Shown piece by piece: positions 39,701 to 47,404 of a stretch of DNA of 64,000 bases. The notes beneath the pieces are model-generated. The model searched no databases. It was not told the origin of the DNA and worked only from the letters and a program-made list of their open reading frames with translations. The translations under genes and the position numbers were made by a program. The stretch lies in contig JANQEE010000006.1 of NCBI GenBank assembly GCA_028278525.1, positions 1 to 64,000 of the forward strand. Reading direction: 5' to 3'. Source of the stretch: Minwuiaceae bacterium. Lineage in GTDB: Bacteria > Pseudomonadota > Alphaproteobacteria > Minwuiales > Minwuiaceae. How positions within the stretch are numbered: the stretch's first letter is position 1; each line of letters opens with the position of its first letter.

Positions 39701-40541
39701 CAGGCACTTTCGTCCAGCGCTCACAGATTTCCCAGATACCCGGCAGGAAGCCGAAAAAATCGTCGAACGGATACTCGAACTTGAGCGGGCTTCGCATCAC
39801 GACGAAACCGAGCCAGCGAGCAGAGAGATCGCTTCGATCATGGCGCTCAGATGGGCGCGCCGACTGGTCAGGAGCTTGGCCGGTTGGGCGATTTCTCATC
39901 GCATCGGAATTGCGATCAGCGAAACTGCCGGTTGGCCATGGCCGGTCGGCGACAATCAATCTGCTAACGAAGCAAATGATGCGCGGCACGAAGAGATCGG
40001 AAGTGACTACGATTTCAGCGATCCGATCCTAAACCGGCAGATTTTGGTCGAGTTGTTGCGCAAAGGCCCCGTTGGAATCCCAACCAAATTGGCCAACGAG
40101 GCAGCGTATGCCCTGGCGGCCTTAGAGTTCGGCGAGGTTCACGATTTGGTAAAGCCAAGTCGCCGACGGCAGCATGGCGCTGGCTACAAACTCGCAAGAC
40201 TGCGTTTCATGGCGTTGAAGCACGTGGCGTTTCTGAGAGGCCTAGGGTGGGCAAAATCCGATGCCCAGTCTCTTGTGGGCAACGCCTACGGTGTCTCAGA
40301 TGAAACGATCGATGTTTGGGGCGCGCGACTGTCAAACGACATGCCTGAGCAACACATTGTTGTGGGCGTTGAGATGGCGCGGCGACTCGGCGAAGCGGTG
40401 TTTAAGCGCCAATATGCTTTGCATAGCTCAGAACAAGACGAATGCTTCGTAAGTCTTCACATCGATCTGTTTGGAGAACCAGGGATTCGTCAATCCGGTG
40501 CTGAGTACAAAGGACTGCTTGAGACATTGAAGGGCGCATAG
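39693..40541 (+). CDS. Integrase-coupled protein of unknown function
   Basis: This 282-residue, mostly helical soluble protein (MSDRHFRPALTDFPDTRQEA...) is not recognised. The ATG lies inside the end of the integrase gene with an eight-base overlap, so its translation is coupled to integrase. The region 150-200 has many basic residues (KPSRRRQHGAGYKLARLRFM) and a possible helix-turn-helix near GLGWAKSDAQSLVGNAYGVS. A DNA-binding accessory role is possible but not shown. Confidence 0.7.
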   Translation: MSDRHFRPALTDFPDTRQEAEKIVERILELERASHHDETEPASREIASIMALRWARRLVRSLAGWAISHRIGIAISETAGWPWPVGDNQSANEANDARHEEIGSDYDFSDPILNRQILVELLRKGPVGIPTKLANEAAYALAALEFGEVHDLVKPSRRRQHGAGYKLARLRFMALKHVAFLRGLGWAKSDAQSLVGNAYGVSDETIDVWGARLSNDMPEQHIVVGVEMARRLGEAVFKRQYALHSSEQDECFVSLHIDLFGEPGIRQSGAEYKGLLETLKGA

Positions 40542-40658
40542 CGACACTCCATTTGCACCCGATTTCAGGTACAAATTTGACCCGATTCTGAACCTTCCAA
40601 TTCCCTATCGCCAAAATACCATGCGCTTACCCCCGTACTTGCATGAAGGGTTCGCGCA

Positions 40659-40931
40659 ATGCCTCTCGAACACCAACCTACGGAGTCCCGCGGTTCCGAT
40701 CAGGAGGTCCAGCCCGACAGTCAGACCTACTGGTACGAACTGATCAACGAGCGCGAAGCTGCCGCGTTCCTTGGTTTGACCAGCCGTACGCTGCAAGGGT
40801 TTCGCTGGAAAGGCGGTGGGCCTCGGTACATCAAGATCTCGTCAAGATGCCTTCGCTACCGGCGGACAGACCTTCGCGAATGGAGCGAAAGCAGAATGCG
40901 CTCCAACACATCGGAGACCGCAGCCGCGTGA
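40659..40931 (+). CDS. AlpA/excisionase-like helix-turn-helix protein
   Basis: This 90-residue protein contains the MerR-like HTH_17 pattern used by AlpA regulators and excisionases: LINEREAAAFLGLTSRTLQGFRWKGGGPRYIK, read here as residues about 29-58, followed by RYRRTDLREWSES. Such proteins bind attachment sites or activate integrase and help excision. GAAGGG lies eight bases before the ATG. It leads the co-directional replication gene cluster. Confidence 0.85.
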   Translation: MPLEHQPTESRGSDQEVQPDSQTYWYELINEREAAAFLGLTSRTLQGFRWKGGGPRYIKISSRCLRYRRTDLREWSESRMRSNTSETAAA

Positions 40932-41013
40932 CCCATAACGAGAAGCGCCGGCCCCTCACCACAGGAGCCGGCGCGAAATTCCTCGGTTCGCCAAAACGCA
41001 AGGATCAACAACG

Positions 41014-41181
41014 ATGAAAGCTTTACCTGAGCGACAGCCGGAAATCAACCAAGTCGACTCCCTCCTCAGCGACCGACGACGGTCCCGGCCCGTCTACGCC
41101 GTCCACTACCTCTCCCGACGCTACGGCATCCGCACGGTGTTTGCGCGGATCGTTGCGGACGAGCTTGGGATGGCAGGGTAA
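41014..41181 (+). CDS. Small basic protein of unknown function
   Basis: This is a 55-residue reading frame (MKALPERQPEINQVDSLLSD..., ending ADELGMAG). It has an acceptable start after AAGGATCAACAACG and lies in line with its neighbours: 82 bases after the AlpA-like gene and 11 before the next gene. The middle part (SRPVYAVHYLSRRYGIRT) looks like a folded helix. Function is unknown. Confidence 0.6.
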   Translation: MKALPERQPEINQVDSLLSDRRRSRPVYAVHYLSRRYGIRTVFARIVADELGMAG

Positions 41182-41192
41182 GGGCGCCGAAG

Positions 41193-41396
41193 ATGGGCGA
41201 GGTTGTCATCTTCCCGCGTTTGCCGCCACGCTTCCGAACCGTCAATGTCCGCCAAGTCTCGTTCTGGGTCGGCTTGCTCGATGGCCTGCCGCCCAAACGA
41301 CAGAAGGAAATCGTCGTCGATGCCTGGGCGGTCGGTCTCATCAGCCAAGCGGACGGAGATCGCCTCGTCCAGTGGTTCGATTTGGAGAGTGCGTAG
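41193..41396 (+). CDS. Small protein of unknown function
   Basis: This 67-residue protein (MGEVVIFPRLPPRF...) has a helical C-terminal half (LDGLPPKRQKEIVVDAWAVG). It sits tightly in the replication cluster: the stop TAG shares its last base with the GTG start of the next gene. That spacing supports a real gene. No family was recognised. Confidence 0.6.
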   Translation: MGEVVIFPRLPPRFRTVNVRQVSFWVGLLDGLPPKRQKEIVVDAWAVGLISQADGDRLVQWFDLESA

Positions 41397-41725
41397 TGGT
41401 AGCCAACGATCAGACAACCGGCATTGTCCTGCTCGCCAAGTGGGAATTGTTCGGCGCGATCCTGAAGGACAAATCGCTATCGTGCTCAGCTATCAGGACC
41501 GCTGTTGTGCTGCTGGACAGGCACCAGGCTGGTCAAGATGAGATCGCTCTCGTGGCCCTTGCCGAAGCGATAAAGGCCGACCAAAGGACTGCGAGGCGTG
41601 CGGCCCAGCAGCTGTTGGACCGAGGATGGTTCCGGCGCCTCCCCGCCTCGGGTGGTGCAGGACAACGCAGCACCTACATCCCTGCGTTCGAGCGGGCCCG
41701 AGAAAAATGGCTGGAGGCAGTCTAG
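41396..41725 (+). CDS. Winged-helix DNA-binding protein (replication cluster)
   Basis: This 109-residue protein, GTG start, reads VVANDQTTGIVLLAKWELFGA and contains a winged-helix-like core (LSCSAIRTAVVLLDRHQAGQ; IKADQRTARRAAQQLLDRGW). The fold resembles the N-terminal half of the next protein, which suggests duplication. It ends one base before that gene's ATG. It may be a regulator or co-initiator of replication. Confidence 0.6.
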   Translation: MVANDQTTGIVLLAKWELFGAILKDKSLSCSAIRTAVVLLDRHQAGQDEIALVALAEAIKADQRTARRAAQQLLDRGWFRRLPASGGAGQRSTYIPAFERAREKWLEAV

Positions 41726-42490
41726 ATGGCGGGCCCGACACTGCTCATGAAATGGCGCTTGGTCCAGGCCATGAACGCGGACGATAGTCTGACCCGCGGA
41801 GCCATCAAAACCGCTTTGGCGTTACTCGACCACTGCAATAGCCGGACTGGGCTCTGCAACCCCTCACGCGCCACGATTGCGGCCGAGACGAATACCGATC
41901 TATCGACGGTCAAACGCTCGGTCCGCCAGCTGATCGAGGCAGGCTGGTTTCGGCAGTTGGCGAACCAAGGCGGGCGCGGCCACAGCACGAGGTACGCGCC
42001 AGTTTTCGACCGCCTCGACGCAGACACCGAAGAAAGGGGGGCGCCAGTGACCCCTATTAGCGAAGAAACGGGTTCAGCGGTGCCCCCCTTTATTCAAGAG
42101 AGGGGGTCATCCATGCCCATAAAGGGGGTCACCGGTGACCCAAAAAGGGGGGCGCCAGTGACCCCCGAATCCGGGAAGGAAACCGGGAAGAAACCGAAGG
42201 ACGCCAAATCGTACAGATTTGAGGGGCAGATCATCCGCCTCAACAAGTCCGATTTCGACACGTGGCAAGAGACCTTTCACTCCGTCACGGACCTTCGGGC
42301 CGAACTGATGTCGATCGACATTTGGCTCGTAAGTCATCCGAAGGCGCAGAAGGGATGGTTTTACCGTGTCTCGGCCATGTTGAACCGAAAACACCAGGCC
42401 AACCTGGCCAAGCAACGTGCCGATGCGGGAGCGGAATCATCGGGCGCAGTCCGAGCGTTCTCCGGCCCCGACGGAACACCGCTCGTATGA
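41726..42490 (+). CDS. Replication initiator-like protein (lambda O-type layout)
   Basis: This 254-residue protein has an N-terminal winged HTH (LTRGAIKTALALLDHCN; RATIAAETNTDLSTVKRSVR; LIEAGWFRQL, residues 20-80). A repetitive linker (about 100-150) is encoded by iteron-like DNA repeats, and a C-terminal domain (155-235, FYRVSAMLNRKHQANLAKQ) would contact a helicase. This layout is that of phage lambda O-like initiators, whose origin lies inside their own gene. The gene is followed directly by primase and helicase genes. Function is inferred; no enzymatic motif is expected. Confidence 0.7.
   Translation: MAGPTLLMKWRLVQAMNADDSLTRGAIKTALALLDHCNSRTGLCNPSRATIAAETNTDLSTVKRSVRQLIEAGWFRQLANQGGRGHSTRYAPVFDRLDADTEERGAPVTPISEETGSAVPPFIQERGSSMPIKGVTGDPKRGAPVTPESGKETGKKPKDAKSYRFEGQIIRLNKSDFDTWQETFHSVTDLRAELMSIDIWLVSHPKAQKGWFYRVSAMLNRKHQANLAKQRADAGAESSGAVRAFSGPDGTPLV
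42033..42166. repeat. Iteron-like repeats inside the initiator gene (probable origin)
   Basis: Five related copies of AAAGGGGG(G/T)C-n-CC-n-n-TG-ACCC occur. Copies at 42033-42055, 42121-42141 and 42144-42166 are direct; 42099-42121 is a shorter direct copy; 42075-42092 is inverted. The first and last share 22 or more bases. The copy at 42124-42141 contains a 16-bp perfect palindrome. The encoded residues are the dull repeated RGAPVTP linker, so selection seems to act on DNA. This is the arrangement of a phage replication origin. Confidence 0.7.
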
Positions 42491-42786
42491 GGGCCGTGAC
42501 CGAGCTCTTGGCCGATCACGGCATCTGGATACGCGACCGCACGCCCGGCAACCGCAAGACCATCTGCCCGAAGTGCAGCCAGCAGAGGCGGAAGAAAACC
42601 GAACCATGCTTGAGCGTTCTGATCGACGACAACGGCATCAAGTGGCGGTGCCATCATTGCCAGTGGAAGGGAGCGGCGTTCTATGACCAGCCAACTCACG
42701 AGCGAAGCGATCGACGGTCTGGCCGCCCGCGGCATAAGCGACGAGACCGCACTCCGGTACGGCGCTCGTACGTCGACAGATGGTAG
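42487..42786 (+). CDS. Primase zinc-binding domain protein
   Basis: This 99-residue protein has a zinc ribbon with Cys27-x2-Cys30 (CPKC) and Cys55-x2-Cys58 (CHHCQWKG). The layout is as in the N-terminal zinc-binding domain of T7-like primase-helicases, which reads the priming trinucleotide. After about residue 68 the sequence becomes a basic low-complexity tail that overlaps the next gene in another frame. The ATG overlaps the upstream stop (ATGA). Normally this domain is fused to the Toprim-helicase; here it is separate. Confidence 0.75.
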   Translation: MRAVTELLADHGIWIRDRTPGNRKTICPKCSQQRRKKTEPCLSVLIDDNGIKWRCHHCQWKGAAFYDQPTHERSDRRSGRPRHKRRDRTPVRRSYVDRW

Positions 42787-44164
42787 GGCGATCGAGTTCC
42801 CGTACCTTGAAACCGGTCGCGAAGTGAACTGCAAGAGCCGGGCGCCGGCAGACGTGTCCAAGGACAAGACACGCATGTGGCAGGTCGCAGGCGGGGAGCA
42901 GACGCTATGGAACGTCGACATCCTCGAAGACCCAGATCTTTACCGCGCCGAGGATCCGGTGCCATTGATCGTCACCGAAGGCGAGATCGACGCCTTGAGC
43001 TTCATCGAAGCGGGTTACGAGAGGGTTGCCAGCGTGCCGAACGGAGCGCCCAACGCGGTCCGTGACGGGCCGATCAACGATGAGCAGGGCGATTTCGTCT
43101 GGTGCCGCCGGCACTGGGAGCGCCTGAGACAGGTCCGCCAGATCATCCTGGCCACCGACGGCGACCACAACGGCCAGAACCTTGCCCAAGAGCTTGTGCG
43201 TCGATTCGGCCCGGCGCGGTGCCTGTTCGTGACCTACCCTGCCGGCTCCAAGGACGCCAACGAGGTTTTGGTCAAGCATGGCCGCGACGGTATTGCCGCG
43301 CTGGTGGCCGGCGCTCAGCCGTACCCGACCAAGGGCCTCTACACGCTCGATCAGCTGCCGCAGACGCCCGACAGACACCCCGTTTCGACCGGCTGGAATG
43401 TGCTGGACGAGGGGATACGCCCCTACCTTGGTGAGTTCATCGTGATGGTAGGGATACCCGGCTGCGGCAAGTCGACGTTCCTGACCGCGCTCATGAGCAA
43501 CCTGAGCCGAGAGCACGGTTGGAAGGTCTGCCTCGGTAGCCTGGAGAACGAGCCGCGCGACTATGAGACCGAGTTGAAGCGCTACTACCTGCGAAAGCAC
43601 CCGGTCTACGCCCTTCAGGACGAGCGCGCCGAGGCCGAGCAGTGGGTTCGACAGAACTTCCTTTTCGCAACTCAGAACGTGGAAACCGACGACGACGAAA
43701 TGGACTTGTCGGAGTTCCTCAACTGCGCCGAGGCCGCGGTCGTCCAGCATGGGGTAAAGCTGGTGGTCCTCGATCCGTTCAATCAACTGGAGAGCCGCCG
43801 GGGCTTCGACGAGACCGAGACTGAGCACACGGCGAAGAGCATCCGGGCAATGATGCGGTTCGCTCGGCGCCACCAGGTCTGCTTCATCTGCGTGGTCCAT
43901 CCAACCAAGGACGCCCGGAACCACAAGCCGGAGAACCTGGGGCTGTACGATTGCGCCGGCTCGGCGCATTGGGCCAACAAGCCGCAGGCCGGGCTGGTGC
44001 TGTGGCGCTTGCCGAACAGCAATGAGCTACACATCCGTGTCGCCAAGCTTCGCTACCGCGACACCGGCCGGCAGTGGCATCAGTGCTCGCTGTTCCTGGA
44101 GGAAAACTCCGGTCGCTACAGCGAAGTCGATATTGAGGCCGATGATATGTTCAACGCAGCGTAA
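42683..44164 (+). CDS. Toprim primase plus DnaB-type helicase (T7 gp4-like)
   Basis: This 493-residue protein has a Toprim primase domain (LIVTEGEIDAL at 96-105; ATDGDHNG at 157-164) and a RecA-like hexameric helicase domain (Walker A VGIPGCGKST at 256-265, Walker B VLDPFNQLE). It ends with the arginine-finger/H4 region CAGSAHWANKPQAGLVLW. It would prime and unwind at the element's origin. Translation starts inside the zinc-finger gene (104-base overlap) behind AAGGGAG. Confidence 0.88.
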   Translation: MTSQLTSEAIDGLAARGISDETALRYGARTSTDGRAIEFPYLETGREVNCKSRAPADVSKDKTRMWQVAGGEQTLWNVDILEDPDLYRAEDPVPLIVTEGEIDALSFIEAGYERVASVPNGAPNAVRDGPINDEQGDFVWCRRHWERLRQVRQIILATDGDHNGQNLAQELVRRFGPARCLFVTYPAGSKDANEVLVKHGRDGIAALVAGAQPYPTKGLYTLDQLPQTPDRHPVSTGWNVLDEGIRPYLGEFIVMVGIPGCGKSTFLTALMSNLSREHGWKVCLGSLENEPRDYETELKRYYLRKHPVYALQDERAEAEQWVRQNFLFATQNVETDDDEMDLSEFLNCAEAAVVQHGVKLVVLDPFNQLESRRGFDETETEHTAKSIRAMMRFARRHQVCFICVVHPTKDARNHKPENLGLYDCAGSAHWANKPQAGLVLWRLPNSNELHIRVAKLRYRDTGRQWHQCSLFLEENSGRYSEVDIEADDMFNAA

Positions 44165-44324
44165 CCATCACAGACAACGGTGCCGCGTAATCGACCGATC
44201 GATGCGGCGGTTGCCGGCGTCGGGGACGGTGCAAAGAGGGCGTTCTGGAAACGACCCCGTGTTTGAGAGCCTGAAGCCTTTGGCGGTGCTTATACGACAG
44301 TCGCATATCAGCGACTATGGACAA

Positions 44325-44954
44325 TCAACTCGGATCGTTCCGCTTGTAAACCTCGAACCCTTCCACGTGGCCATCGGGTGCAATGTGGCTGCTATCAGAT
44401 AATGCCAATCGAAACATGTCCATAAGATTAGCGGCTGCCAATTTGAGTTCTCCCGCGACGCCATCAATTTCGCCCGGCGGCACGGGTTCCGGGGGTCGCT
44501 GTACTTCGCTGCCTTTTCCGCGCCGATACTTCAGACCGAGCGCAGTGCCTCGGTTGCTCAAGGTCCAGACAGCGTGGATGACCTTGTGCCGACTTTCGTT
44601 TGCCTCTTTTGCTTCGTCGACAGCTTTTGTAACATCGGCAATGCGCTCTTGGCTCCAATCCGTCTGGCTCACAAGGTCCGACAGCTTTTCTAAGCGCCAG
44701 TGTAGAGAGAGGTTTGCTGTATGTGTTCGACCGACTTTCGGTTCGACGCCGAGCAGATGCCAAATGAAGTTTTCAGCGACGTACCCGAGCTGAGATTCTC
44801 TAACAGTGACCAAACCAAGCGCCCTTAGATCGTCATAGCCCAACGGCACGTGGAATCCAGATTTCGGCATCAATTCCGCCTTAAGTACCCGTCGACGATA
44901 ACCTGCTCCGTCAGGCCGCGCAGCGCGAAAGAGAGCAGCATCTACGTGTGCCAA
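44325..44954 (-). CDS. Protein of unknown function, possible HEPN-like motif
   Basis: This 209-residue soluble protein is transcribed toward the replication genes. Residues about 120-135 read ANESRHKVIHAVWTLSNRG. The R-x4-H within it resembles the HEPN RNase motif, but flanking sequence is not diagnostic. Start is uncertain: TTG at 44954 or ATG at 44870. It begins the minus-strand pair with the gene at 44990. Confidence 0.6.
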   Translation of the reverse strand: MAHVDAALFRAARPDGAGYRRRVLKAELMPKSGFHVPLGYDDLRALGLVTVRESQLGYVAENFIWHLLGVEPKVGRTHTANLSLHWRLEKLSDLVSQTDWSQERIADVTKAVDEAKEANESRHKVIHAVWTLSNRGTALGLKYRRGKGSEVQRPPEPVPPGEIDGVAGELKLAAANLMDMFRLALSDSSHIAPDGHVEGFEVYKRNDPS

Positions 44955-44989
44955 CGATAAGGCAATCGTCGTGCAGCGGGGGCGGAGAT

Positions 44990-45331
44990 CTAACCCAGTT
45001 CGGATTCTCGTGGGTAGTATCTTTCAGCCACATTGAGGAACAGCGAATAAAACAGTTCGGCAATACTGCGGGCGTCATCGTCATCCATCTTCGCCACAGT
45101 TGCCGCTATGGCGCCTTCACTCCCGACCGCAGCCTCTTTCGTCATCCCGCGTTCGATGCTCAGCCACTTCTCGCGCATCTCATTGTCGGCAAAGTCGTCG
45201 CCTTTGAGGGTATGCGATGAAAGGTATGCGGTTTCGAGACGTCCCTGCAGGGTCCCGGTCCCGGTCGCCAATGCCTCGACCGCCAGCTTCAGTTTTTCCC
45301 ATGGATAGGACATCGGGTTGGGCTTGGTCAT
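44990..45331 (-). CDS. Protein of unknown function
   Basis: This 113-residue protein (MTKPNPMSYPWEKLKLAVEA...) has a helical bundle look. The C-terminal segment ARSIAELFYSLFLNVAERYY is amphipathic. A strong AGAAGGA ribosome-binding site seven bases before the ATG fixes this start over a longer frame. No family was recognised. Confidence 0.65.
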   Translation of the reverse strand: MTKPNPMSYPWEKLKLAVEALATGTGTLQGRLETAYLSSHTLKGDDFADNEMREKWLSIERGMTKEAAVGSEGAIAATVAKMDDDDARSIAELFYSLFLNVAERYYPRESELG

Positions 45332-45852
45332 CACAATTCCTTCTCTGTGGTTTAGCGCCAGACGATAGTTGGGCTGCTGGCAGGCTCGGCATGCCCTCAG
45401 ACACCTTGGCCGGTCTAGCCGGTAGCATAGCGTGCCGGTGGGCTCCATCGACGCATTGAACGATTCTACGCAACGCCAATGGCGCCCAACCGATCAGTCC
45501 TTTCTCGCCCGTGCATGGCTTGACCGTAGCCAACTCGTCAACCTTGGCGTTGTCGTTGGCCGGCATTGTTGGAGGCTTGGGCCGATCGGTCATGGTCTCC
45601 AAATAGTCCGCCGTCGCGCCGGAGGTTTCAAGACTGCGGTTCGGCTCGGCGCCCGCCCAATCGACACGGGCTACGAGCTTGCGTCCCCGGCGGCGGCGTG
45701 CTGGCCGCTTAAGGCATTTGCTCGGTTGTTTCACCCACCAGCGCCAAAGCCCGTCGGCGAGGCTCTGTGTCCGTTTAATCGGTAAGGGTTGGTGCGTGTC
45801 GATACGTCGTGTGGTTGATGTTTGGTAACACCGACCATCGACGGTGGCTCGC
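45332..45852. other. Stretch with one doubtful minus-strand frame
   Basis: No confident gene. A minus-strand frame starting at 45593 (MTDRPKPPTMPANDNAKVDE...) has GGAG just upstream and a PANDN motif seen in small alphaproteobacterial proteins. However, it runs 150 bases into the gene ending at 44990 in another frame and soon loses protein-like character. It may be a degraded gene. Confidence 0.35.
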
Positions 45853-46365
45853 ATGCCCGATACGATGGTGCCCATGAACGACGACATGACACATGATTGG
45901 CGAAAGGCGGGTTGGAACCGAGAGGACTTGGCGTGGCGTGCGCGCTACGACCTCATGATCCACAGCGATCGGGCCGCAGTCGATATCGGCTTGGTGGTAC
46001 TGAAGACGGCGATACTGATGAATGCGGGCACCGTCGTGGTATTGCTCGCGTTTGTCGGCCAACTCTGGAGCCGAGACGATGCTTTGATGATCGGAATCTT
46101 GGGTGAAATGACGCCATTTCTGGTCGGTCTTATAGCCGCAGGATTGTGCGCGGTGTTTGCCTATTTCTATCAATCGGTCGTCACCGAACGACGCCAGATC
46201 GAGGTCGACGCTCTTCATTTTCCTGAGAACGAAGACACGCCTTGGGCGCGGTGGATCGGACGATTGGTGACGTGGTTCGGGTGGCCGATGATCGGGTCCG
46301 CGTTGTTATCTTATGGTGCGTTCATTTGGGGCGCATTGGGCGTCAAAGCCGTTCTCACTGGGTGA
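45853..46365 (+). CDS. Small inner-membrane protein of unknown function
   Basis: This roughly 170-residue protein has three hydrophobic helices: GLVVLKTAILMNAGTVVVLL, FLVGLIAAGLCAVFAYFY, and MIGSALLSYGAFIWGALG. A charged loop (QIEVDALHFPENEDTP) lies between the second and third helices. The exact start is uncertain because several ATG/GTG codons lie close together without a clear ribosome-binding site. Function is unknown. Confidence 0.65.
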   Translation: MPDTMVPMNDDMTHDWRKAGWNREDLAWRARYDLMIHSDRAAVDIGLVVLKTAILMNAGTVVVLLAFVGQLWSRDDALMIGILGEMTPFLVGLIAAGLCAVFAYFYQSVVTERRQIEVDALHFPENEDTPWARWIGRLVTWFGWPMIGSALLSYGAFIWGALGVKAVLTG

Positions 46366-46494
46366 TCAGGACCGGAAACGAGCGGCGCTGCCGGATGCCG
46401 CATCAATATGCCTTGGCCTTCGGCCCATAATGCGCGTCCCGGCTCAACGAGGTTGACCATTCTCTTGGGTTGGCGGACTATCCTCCCCACACAC

Positions 46495-46564
46495 GGCAAG
46501 GCTTGGCAAGGACGGGCGAGGCTGGGCTGGGCATGGTCTGGCACGGCAAGGCGAGGCAGGGCCG
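46495..46564 (+). repeat. Fourteen consecutive GGNNN pentanucleotides
   Basis: Units in exact 5-base phase: GGCAA GGCTT GGCAA, GGACG GGCGA GGCTG, GGCTG GGCAT GGTCT, GGCAC GGCAA GGCGA, GGCAG GGCCG. GG recurs every five bases while the other three bases vary, with C mostly at position three. A five-base period is not a coding period. G-rich runs with this regular spacing could form G-quadruplex or R-loop structures. Confidence 0.8.
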
Positions 46565-46585
46565 GTTCTTCGGAGCCGGCCTTTT
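46560..46585 (+). terminator. Strong Rho-independent terminator
   Basis: A 9-bp stem (46560-46568 with 46573-46581), a UUCG tetraloop and TTTT form this terminator. Its left arm is the last GGNNN unit of the preceding repeat. It would end transcripts from the membrane protein gene. Confidence 0.9.
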
Positions 46586-46704
46586 CGCTTCCAGCGTTGC
46601 CGATGGCCAGATGTGAGGTGCCCGAGGCGGCTGTGCGCAATTGACTGCCGGACTAGCCTGTTGTTCGATCGAGAAATCAGCGGCTGCCTATCGAGTGATT
46701 CGAC

Positions 46705-46950
46705 ATGAAGCTTTACACAGTGCTCGCATCCAATACGACTGACGACGAGGACGACGAGGGACAGCAGTATGCGGTTTTAGCGTCCGATGACGACGAGGCC
46801 CTTAAGCTGACCAGGCAAGAGGTCGAGGCAGACCGGGCTTTCGACGAGTTCGAAATTGAGAGCCGCACGGAGGCCGAGTTTTGGGGCGGTCCCAAAGTAC
46901 TCGGCCCTCTCGGAGGTGGAACGTTCAGTTGGGAACGCTTCGCAGCTTGA
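46705..46950 (+). CDS. Small acidic protein of unknown function
   Basis: This 81-residue, strongly acidic protein begins MKLYTVLASNTTDDEDDEGQ and ends GGTFSWERFAA. A phage-type DNA-mimic or anti-defence role is conceivable for such acidic proteins, but nothing specific supports it. The ribosome-binding site is weak. The gene is alone between a terminator and the inverted-repeat boundary. Confidence 0.5.
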   Translation: MKLYTVLASNTTDDEDDEGQQYAVLASDDDEALKLTRQEVEADRAFDEFEIESRTEAEFWGGPKVLGPLGGGTFSWERFAA

Positions 46951-47222
46951 TCACGAAGTCCCGCGCTGGTGAGCCACAGGTTTGCAATCTGTCGCTACTT
47001 TTGCGAAGCGGCAGAGGCTAGTCACGACGGGGTAATCGTACTGATCCGCCAGAACACCAGGCGCGGCGGCCGCATACTGGACGATCTATTTTGGCCTACT
47101 TTTGATAACCCGAGTGCGTCGCGACGGCTCGCCTGGCCGGCCAATCGGATGAGAAAAGACGGTTTCTCGTGGCGTAACGGTCGCAGATCTCATGCAGCCC
47201 AGACTTCGGGACAACGATAACG
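46951..47222. other. Possible degraded coding remnant
   Basis: No intact gene. Both strands have frames of 70-80 codons with no ribosome-binding site or recognisable fold. This stretch runs up to the left inverted repeat and may be a remnant left by cargo insertion. Confidence 0.35.
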
Positions 47223-47328
47223 CCGCTCCCGCTCCAAATCGGCTCGCTGGCGGCTTCTGGCCTGTCTCAGGGTAGTCCGGCACCGCCCAGGACGCCAACG
47301 GCGCTCAGCAAGAGTTACACTCTTTCGG
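47223..47328 (+). repeat. Left copy of the 106-bp inverted repeat flanking the cargo
   Basis: This sequence matches the reverse complement of 56026-56131 at 92 of 106 positions by hand count, with no net gap. It contains a small hairpin AAGAGT-TAC-ACTCTT at 47310-47324 and is best conserved over its right half, which includes the hairpin. The right end points into the cargo. Confidence 0.8.
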
Positions 47329-47404
47329 GACAGGACACTTTTGTGGTCTTAGGTCATTCGCGGCAGGGCATCGCCCGAACATCGATCGAAATTACTGGGT
47401 GCGA
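47329..47404. other. Short non-coding stretch inside the left repeat
   Basis: Seventy-six bases between the inverted repeat and the HEPN gene stop. Nothing was recognised. Confidence 0.4.

Larger units (their letters stand above)
46366..46704. other. Non-coding stretch with pentanucleotide repeat and terminator
   Basis: No gene. It contains a run of 14 GGNNN units (46495-46564) merging into a strong terminator hairpin. Both are listed separately. The rest shows nothing I can name. Confidence 0.6.

Noticed and set aside
45180-45593. Minus-strand gene starting MTDRPKPPTMPANDN
   Set aside because: Good start context, but it overlaps 150 bases of a better-supported gene and its second half lacks protein-like pattern; kept only as a doubtful remnant.
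46495-46564. CRISPR-like array suspected from the regular repeat
   Set aside because: The period is five bases with no spacers of array size; no cas genes occur in the window.
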